A stretch of DNA of 64,000 nucleotides from UBA8231 sp036011085 (GTDB lineage Bacteria > Latescibacterota > UBA2968 > UBA8231): positions 1 through 64,000 of the forward strand of contig DASCMS010000095.1 of NCBI GenBank assembly GCA_036011085.1, in the 5' to 3' direction. Every line of letters starts with the position of its first letter. Position 1 is the stretch's first letter. Of this stretch, positions 59,413-64,000 are shown in pieces. The notes beneath the pieces were generated by a model. That model searched no databases. It saw nothing but the letters and a program-made list of their open reading frames with translations, and was not told the origin of the DNA. The position numbers and the translations under genes are program-made.

Positions 59413-62238
59413 TCAGAAATCCCAGCCAAAGAAGAAGTCCCATCGAGTGTTGTTGTCGACACTGTCGAAGTCTGTACGCCGCGACGCGTCGAGTCGGAAG
59501 ACGAAAACGCCGCCGAGGCCGAGGCGAGCGCCGGCGCCGAGGCTCCCCTTCCAGTCTCCGAACCCGTCGTTCCAGGCGTTGCCGGCATCGACGAAGAGCG
59601 CCCCCCGCAGCGCGCTCAGGTCGATATTGCCGAAGGGAAAGGCGAGAATGAATCGGTCGAGCAGCGGATAGCGCAGTTCGTGATTGGCCAGCACCAGATT
59701 CCGCCCCCAGAGAGAGCGGAAACCATAGCCGCGCAGAGTCCAGCTGCCGCCCAGGGGAAAGAACTCGGGCACGTCCCCGCGGCTGTGCAGCCCCATGTAT
59801 CGAACGGCCAGGCTGGAGCGTTTGCCCAGCCGATGGTAGTGCCGGACGTCGGTGAAATAGGTCGTATGAAAGGGACGTGAACTCTTCACGTCGAAGGTGT
59901 GACCCAGGCCGATGCTGTAGCGCGTCCCCTCCAGCGGGCCGGTGGAGATCCACAAGCTCGTGTCGTGGGTAAAGCTGATGTGGTTCGACACCAGCCATCC
60001 CGTCAGCTGACGACCCTCAAACTGCCGGTCGAGATCGGAGTGCCGCGCGGTGAATCGTGTCTCGATACGGTCGTGGCGGTTGAAGGGGTAACTCATCTCC
60101 GCCCAGGCGCCGGTTCGCTTCTCGCGCACAAAACGGCCGAAACTGCTCGACAGACGATCGTTGAGGCGGAACACACCCCAGCCCACGTTCAGTTGTCGGG
60201 CCAGATGCAGTCTGCCGAAGACCAGATTCAGACCGTCGAAGAAGCCGCTGTTGGAGCCGGAGATATGGGACAGGACGAAGTAGTACTGGTCATTGCCGAG
60301 CACATCGGACAGTCCCAGCTGGATGCCGCCGGACGTTCCGAACACGGGATCCTGGGAGATCTGACTCTGGGCGATATCCAGGCTGAGTCGCTTGCGGTAG
60401 GTACGGCGTGTCACCTGTCCCGCATCGGGAAGACTCGCCAGATCCCAGGAGCTGTCCACGGCGGCGGCCACTGTCCTCACAGACGCCAGACTGTCAGACT
60501 CGACGGCGACGGAATCGAGACCGAGGCGGTGAATGTGAAAGCGGGCGCCCTCGAAACCGGTAAACAGGAGCTCGTCGGCGCCCGGCAGCCAGGCCGCGTC
60601 AAAAACTCCGGTGAGGGCCCGCGTCAGCCGCTGCGTGGTGCCGACACTGTCGCCGGCCACGGGGAGGGCGTAGAGATCGTAGAAGCCGTCCCGGTCAGAG
60701 GTGAAAGCCACGCGCGCCCCCTCAGGTGACCAGGCGGGCTGCATGTCGTGGTGATCCCCGAACGTCAGCTGCCGTACGGATCGCTCGGCGGCCTCGCCGA
60801 CGTCGATGGTGAACAGATTGTACTTCCCCTTCCTGCCATGCCCCGGCGACCGGTCGGAACTGAACACGAGCACGTCTCGTGCCGGATGCCAGTGCGGGTC
60901 GCGGTCGTGATAGAGATCATCGGTGAGCGCGCTGAGCTCTCCCGTGCCGGCGTCGACGAGGAACAGATCGGTTCGGCCGGAGCGCCGAGCGCCCGCCAGG
61001 GCCACCGCCGCCCCATCGGGCGACCAGGTAGGCGACGACAGAGCCACGAGTTGGTCGAAGGAGAAGCGGCGGCGACGACGGCCGTGCTCCACGTCCCAGA
61101 GAATCAGATGATCTCGACCATTGTGTTTGGCGATGAAGGCCAGGGTGGTGCCGTCCGGCGACACCGCCAGACTCGCCTCCATGGGATGCAGTGACTCGTA
61201 TTCGGGCTCCCGTTCGCCGGCCACCAGCAGTTCGACAGCGCCGCCCTCCACCTTGCCGCGGAAGATCTGTGTGTAGCCCTGCTCGTTGCGCAGGAAGACA
61301 TACTCCAGCGAGTCGGCGGGAGTCCCGGCTGGGGCCGGAACGATCGCCGGCTTCAGGTTGAACCCGGTGCTCGTCAGCGGCTCGGCCATGTGACTCGGGG
61401 GATCGGCGCTTTCGATCGTCGGCAGGTAGCGCTTCTGCAGATCGTAGGTCCAGGCTTCATCCAGCTCGCTCAACGCCTCGCCGGTGGTCACGGCGAAGAC
61501 GTCGGCGAAGGTCTCGGCCCGCCACCAGTTGTCGAGCAGTCGAGCGAACACGTCTTCGCCGTAACGGGCTGCCATGAACTGGCAGATCGATTGCCCTTCC
61601 TTGTACATCTGGAAGGTGCCGTGGATCCGGTACATCTGTGCGATGGACGCCAGCCGGCTGCTGAACAGGGCGTCGCGCACGACCATATCGCCGTAGCTGT
61701 CCCACGATCCGGACAGGTACTCCGCCAGCCCCTCGGAAAACCACAGGGGGCCGGCCCAGATATTCGGTGCGCCGCGGTCGGCCAGGACCCGGCGGATCCG
61801 ATCGAACATGAAGACGTGGACGAGCTCGTGATGCAACACGCGCTGGAACTCCGGGTACGAGCCGCTCAGAGGCAGGGCCACGCGGCCCTTCATGAATTCA
61901 GTGAAACCGGCAACACCCTCCGGCAGGAGGCCGGGGATCACATTCGTCTGCTCGAAGTGAACGTGTGAGGCGTAGAGGATGAGCGGAATCTGCCGGCGAA
62001 CCGTGTGCCCGAGGCGTTTTTCCAGGTGGCTGAAGGCCTCCTCCGCCATCTGCCCGGCGAAAGAGGCCAGCTCGGCCTCCTCCGGGTAGAAGTAGATGTC
62101 GAAGTGTTCGGTCTCCAGACGCTGCCAGTCGAACTCGTCGAACTGAACCTTGTTCTTGCCAAAGTGGTAGAGCTGCGCCGTGGCGGGCCCATCGGCTACG
62201 CAGCACACGACCACCAGTGCCAGCCAGAGAGTCTTCAC
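59413..62238 (-). CDS. metalloprotease-TolB propeller-Omp85 barrel fusion
   Basis: A 941-residue exported protein with three parts. After the signal peptide (GTG start at 62238, directly after the previous stop), residues ~30-260 are a gluzincin peptidase domain. Its zinc site is H137-E138-x-x-H141 (LHHELVH) with the downstream WFSEGLAEY motif. Residues ~300-620 form a TolB/PD40-like propeller (WSPDGAAVALAGARR, WSPEGARVAFTSDRDG). Residues ~640-941 are a C-terminal beta-barrel with the Omp85 block GGSWTLRGYGF, LANHELRYPL and a last-residue Phe (FFFGWDF). No POTRA domains are seen. The barrel should sit in the outer membrane with the protease and propeller in the periplasm or outside. Confidence 0.86.
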   Translation of the reverse strand: MKTLWLALVVVCCVADGPATAQLYHFGKNKVQFDEFDWQRLETEHFDIYFYPEEAELASFAGQMAEEAFSHLEKRLGHTVRRQIPLILYASHVHFEQTNVIPGLLPEGVAGFTEFMKGRVALPLSGSYPEFQRVLHHELVHVFMFDRIRRVLADRGAPNIWAGPLWFSEGLAEYLSGSWDSYGDMVVRDALFSSRLASIAQMYRIHGTFQMYKEGQSICQFMAARYGEDVFARLLDNWWRAETFADVFAVTTGEALSELDEAWTYDLQKRYLPTIESADPPSHMAEPLTSTGFNLKPAIVPAPAGTPADSLEYVFLRNEQGYTQIFRGKVEGGAVELLVAGEREPEYESLHPMEASLAVSPDGTTLAFIAKHNGRDHLILWDVEHGRRRRRFSFDQLVALSSPTWSPDGAAVALAGARRSGRTDLFLVDAGTGELSALTDDLYHDRDPHWHPARDVLVFSSDRSPGHGRKGKYNLFTIDVGEAAERSVRQLTFGDHHDMQPAWSPEGARVAFTSDRDGFYDLYALPVAGDSVGTTQRLTRALTGVFDAAWLPGADELLFTGFEGARFHIHRLGLDSVAVESDSLASVRTVAAAVDSSWDLASLPDAGQVTRRTYRKRLSLDIAQSQISQDPVFGTSGGIQLGLSDVLGNDQYYFVLSHISGSNSGFFDGLNLVFGRLHLARQLNVGWGVFRLNDRLSSSFGRFVREKRTGAWAEMSYPFNRHDRIETRFTARHSDLDRQFEGRQLTGWLVSNHISFTHDTSLWISTGPLEGTRYSIGLGHTFDVKSSRPFHTTYFTDVRHYHRLGKRSSLAVRYMGLHSRGDVPEFFPLGGSWTLRGYGFRSLWGRNLVLANHELRYPLLDRFILAFPFGNIDLSALRGALFVDAGNAWNDGFGDWKGSLGAGARLGLGGVFVFRLDASRRTDFDSVDNNTRWDFFFGWDF

Positions 62239-63345
62239 TTACCTGCCGCCCCTGGACAGGTAACCACCGAAGCCGGCCGCGGCGGTCACGGGCCGACGCA
62301 GATTCACCTGCCGCCCCTCCTCGACGCCATGGCGGAAGGCATCACTGGCCGCCACCCCTCCGGTCTGTCGGGTCTGGATTCGTGGATTGTGGTGCCGGTA
62401 GTAGGCGATGAGCCGGTCATCACCCTGCCAGACGAGAGCCGAGTTCTTCGCCGACACTTCAAGATCGCCCCGCTGGCGTCCGAGCTTCTCATGGAATCCC
62501 TGCAGCACGCCGGCGAAATAGCGCATACGCTCGCGGTTGCTGCGCAACCCGCGCTCGCGCCGATAGGCCGCCCACAACCGCTCGAGCAGCTGTGACAGGT
62601 AGGCGTGCACGTAGTCAGCCATGTCCAGGTTTGTCGGCGTACCGTAGACCTCCAGGACCGTACCTTCCAGGTCGCGCCCCGCCTCGTAGCTGCGAATCCA
62701 CAACACCTCGACGAAGAAGAACTCGTTGAGGATCATGGCCAGCCACAGCTCCCAGGCCGGATGCCGGCCTTTCACCGCGCCCAGTTGACGGCGCTCGAAG
62801 CCGCGCGCCCCATCGGTGTCGACGAGTTCGATGTTGTACTCGAGCAGCAGACGCTGCGCCTTGTTGACCGCCGCCTGAGCTTCGTTCTGGTTCGGGCTAT
62901 CGCTGAGGGACAGCAGCTTCTTTACCAGACGCGCAACCCGCACCTCGGCATGGTCCTGCTCCGCATCTGCGCCGGTGGACAGACGTCGCGCCGTCGCCTT
63001 CGGGTCACAGCGCAACTTGCGGCAGGCCTCACGAAACGCCGGGCCATGGGGATCTTCCTCCCCGGCATGCAGTACCTCCCACACGTACTGGTGCGCCATC
63101 TCGTGCCGCATCGTATCGAGCACTTCGTTCCACGGATCGGTACGGATATGGTTGCGGGAGATGGTGATCCGTCGCCGGGAAGGGTCCCACTCCCCGAGCC
63201 GCTGCTGACTGTCACCGAGTTGGACCTGCGGCCGTTGCAGGACGCCGTGCAGATACTCACGATCGTAGAATTCCCACCAGCGATAGAGGGCCCGTCCCCA
63301 GGCTCGCTCCAGGTCAGCGGGTTCGTGAGGGCTGGCGGAGCCCAT
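62239..63345 (-). CDS. SprT-like zinc protease domain fused to DUF2786
   Basis: A 368-residue protein. The N-terminal part is SprT-like: GEWDPSRRRITISRNHI, then RHEMAHQYVWEVLH with the HExxH zinc motif and a downstream HGPAFREACRKL with the third His. From about residue 135 a DUF2786 block follows (VKKLLSLSDSPNQNEAQAA, KAQRLLLEYNI) and a DUF7168-like tail. SprT/Spartan proteases act on DNA-protein crosslinks. The link to DUF2786 is seen in bacteria and phages, with function unknown. ATG 63345; dapF ends five bases before it, and the Omp85-fusion GTG follows its TAA directly. Confidence 0.85.
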   Translation of the reverse strand: MGSASPHEPADLERAWGRALYRWWEFYDREYLHGVLQRPQVQLGDSQQRLGEWDPSRRRITISRNHIRTDPWNEVLDTMRHEMAHQYVWEVLHAGEEDPHGPAFREACRKLRCDPKATARRLSTGADAEQDHAEVRVARLVKKLLSLSDSPNQNEAQAAVNKAQRLLLEYNIELVDTDGARGFERRQLGAVKGRHPAWELWLAMILNEFFFVEVLWIRSYEAGRDLEGTVLEVYGTPTNLDMADYVHAYLSQLLERLWAAYRRERGLRSNRERMRYFAGVLQGFHEKLGRQRGDLEVSAKNSALVWQGDDRLIAYYRHHNPRIQTRQTGGVAASDAFRHGVEEGRQVNLRRPVTAAAGFGGYLSRGGR

Positions 63346-63350
63346 CCCCC

Positions 63351-64000
63351 CTACCTGATCTCACGCACGAACGCCGGCGTCAACCGGCCGCTGAACACCT
63401 CGGACACGGGGCCCTTCATGGTGAGTTCGAAGGCCTCACCACGGACATCGATATGCAGATTGCCACCGGGCGCCTTGACCGTGACGGGGCTCTGCACCAG
63501 ACCCAGGCGAACTGCAGCCGCCGCAGCGGCACAGGAGGATGACCCGGAGGCCTGTGTCTCGCCGGCGCCGCGCTCCCAGATGAGGATATAGAGCGACTTC
63601 GGCCCGACGGGGACCGCCAGCTGCACATTCGTGCGGCGGGGAAAGATCCTGTGATTCTCCAGTTGCGGACCGAGCTCGAGCAGCTCCTCCCGGGTCCAGG
63701 ACTGACCGGGCTCGCGGAAGACGACGCAGTGCGGATTGCCGACGCTGACGCCGGTGAAACTCAGCGACCGACCCGCCGCCTTGATCGGCCGCTCGATCAG
63801 TTCGGCTGCCGACAGGCTGCAGGGCAGTGCTTGCGGCCGGAACGTGGCCTGCCCCATCTCCACGGTGGCCGAACTGGCGTCACCGTGGCTGTCGATATGC
63901 AGGTCGATGGCGACGAGGCCCCCCTTCGTCTCCACGGTGAACCGCTTCTTGCGTGTACGCCGTGTCGAGTAGAGATAGCGGGCGAAAATGCGCAGACCAT
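63351..64000 (-). CDS. dapF: diaminopimelate epimerase, 5' end beyond window
   Basis: DapF turns LL-diaminopimelate into the meso form for peptidoglycan and lysine. Visible are GLRIFARYLY at the right edge, FTVETKGG, SVGNPHCVVF, the R-R-T-N-V-Q-L segment and the second catalytic cysteine region ERGAGETQASGSSSCA, followed by KGPVSEVFSG near the end. The N-terminal ~70 residues with the first catalytic cysteine lie outside the window. The ATG at 63935 is internal, not the start, because homology continues upstream in frame to the edge. First visible gene of the long minus-strand block. Confidence 0.93.
   Translation of the reverse strand, partial: GLRIFARYLYSTRRTRKKRFTVETKGGLVAIDLHIDSHGDASSATVEMGQATFRPQALPCSLSAAELIERPIKAAGRSLSFTGVSVGNPHCVVFREPGQSWTREELLELGPQLENHRIFPRRTNVQLAVPVGPKSLYILIWERGAGETQASGSSSCAAAAAAVRLGLVQSPVTVKAPGGNLHIDVRGEAFELTMKGPVSEVFSGRLTPAFVREIR

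Overview
The window is a gene-dense, GC-rich chromosomal stretch from a Gram-negative bacterium. Gram-negative features are an Omp85-like outer-membrane barrel, several predicted lipoproteins, a YcbB-type L,D-transpeptidase and diaminopimelate epimerase. I saw no phage, insertion sequence, CRISPR array, tRNA or rRNA. Very tight operons with ATGA/GTGA stop-start overlaps, many GTG/TTG starts, repeated GAF-like sensor domains and the creatininase / mandelate-racemase / UroD-family / sulfatase-like gene mix suggest an uncultivated FCB-type lineage such as Latescibacterota. That placement is inference only. No gap longer than 300 bases lacks a gene.

Layout. 1-2.9 kb: a nucleotide-sugar epimerase, a structured intergenic element, a TetR regulator with an overlapping palindromic operator, and ispG. 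3-4.3 kb: DAHP synthase (aromatic amino acid entry step) behind a complete attenuator, with a 27-residue leader peptide rich in Tyr/Phe, an antiterminator segment and an intrinsic terminator. 4.3-8.9 kb: a sugar-acid catabolic cluster with a DHDPS-family aldolase/dehydratase, a broken creatininase, an intact creatininase, ribokinase-like kinase and galactonate-dehydratase-like enolase. 9-16.5 kb: a PilZ membrane protein, HupE-like protein, glgC and a large hybrid sensor kinase split by a frameshift. 16.5-22 kb: L,D-transpeptidase, MgtE, EamA transporter, SDR and RmlA. 22-30.5 kb (minus strand): Gfo/Idh oxidoreductase, trpA, trpB, an S1-domain protein with a Pro/Ala/Glu repeat head, quinone oxidoreductase, a lipase-maturation-factor homologue and a HEAT protein. 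30.5-32 kb: a sulfatase-fold protein.

32-37 kb (minus strand) is one overlapping operon: histidine phosphatase, glcD, glcF, L-rhamnose mutarotase, serC. 37-44 kb (plus strand): pepA, dcd, a GT-C membrane protein, a UroD-family protein and membrane dipeptidase. 44-51.5 kb: M32 carboxypeptidase, enolase-superfamily protein, a frameshifted small gene, a second UroD-family protein, a galacturonokinase-like GHMP kinase, a sugar isomerase-like TIM barrel and YigZ.

51.6-64 kb is one minus-strand block. It runs dapF (cut by the window edge), SprT-DUF2786 protein, a metalloprotease-TolB-Omp85 fusion, a BamB-like lipoprotein, a small membrane protein, a second propeller lipoprotein, yicC, an archaeal-type CMP kinase where gmk is usually found, coaBC, uracil-DNA glycosylase and dnaB. 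The most notable items are the DAHP synthase attenuator, the envelope operon around the Omp85-protease fusion, and the CMP kinase in the gmk position. Three genes carry one-base frameshifts at short homopolymers, so sequencing error is a live explanation for those; the broken creatininase has a larger deletion.
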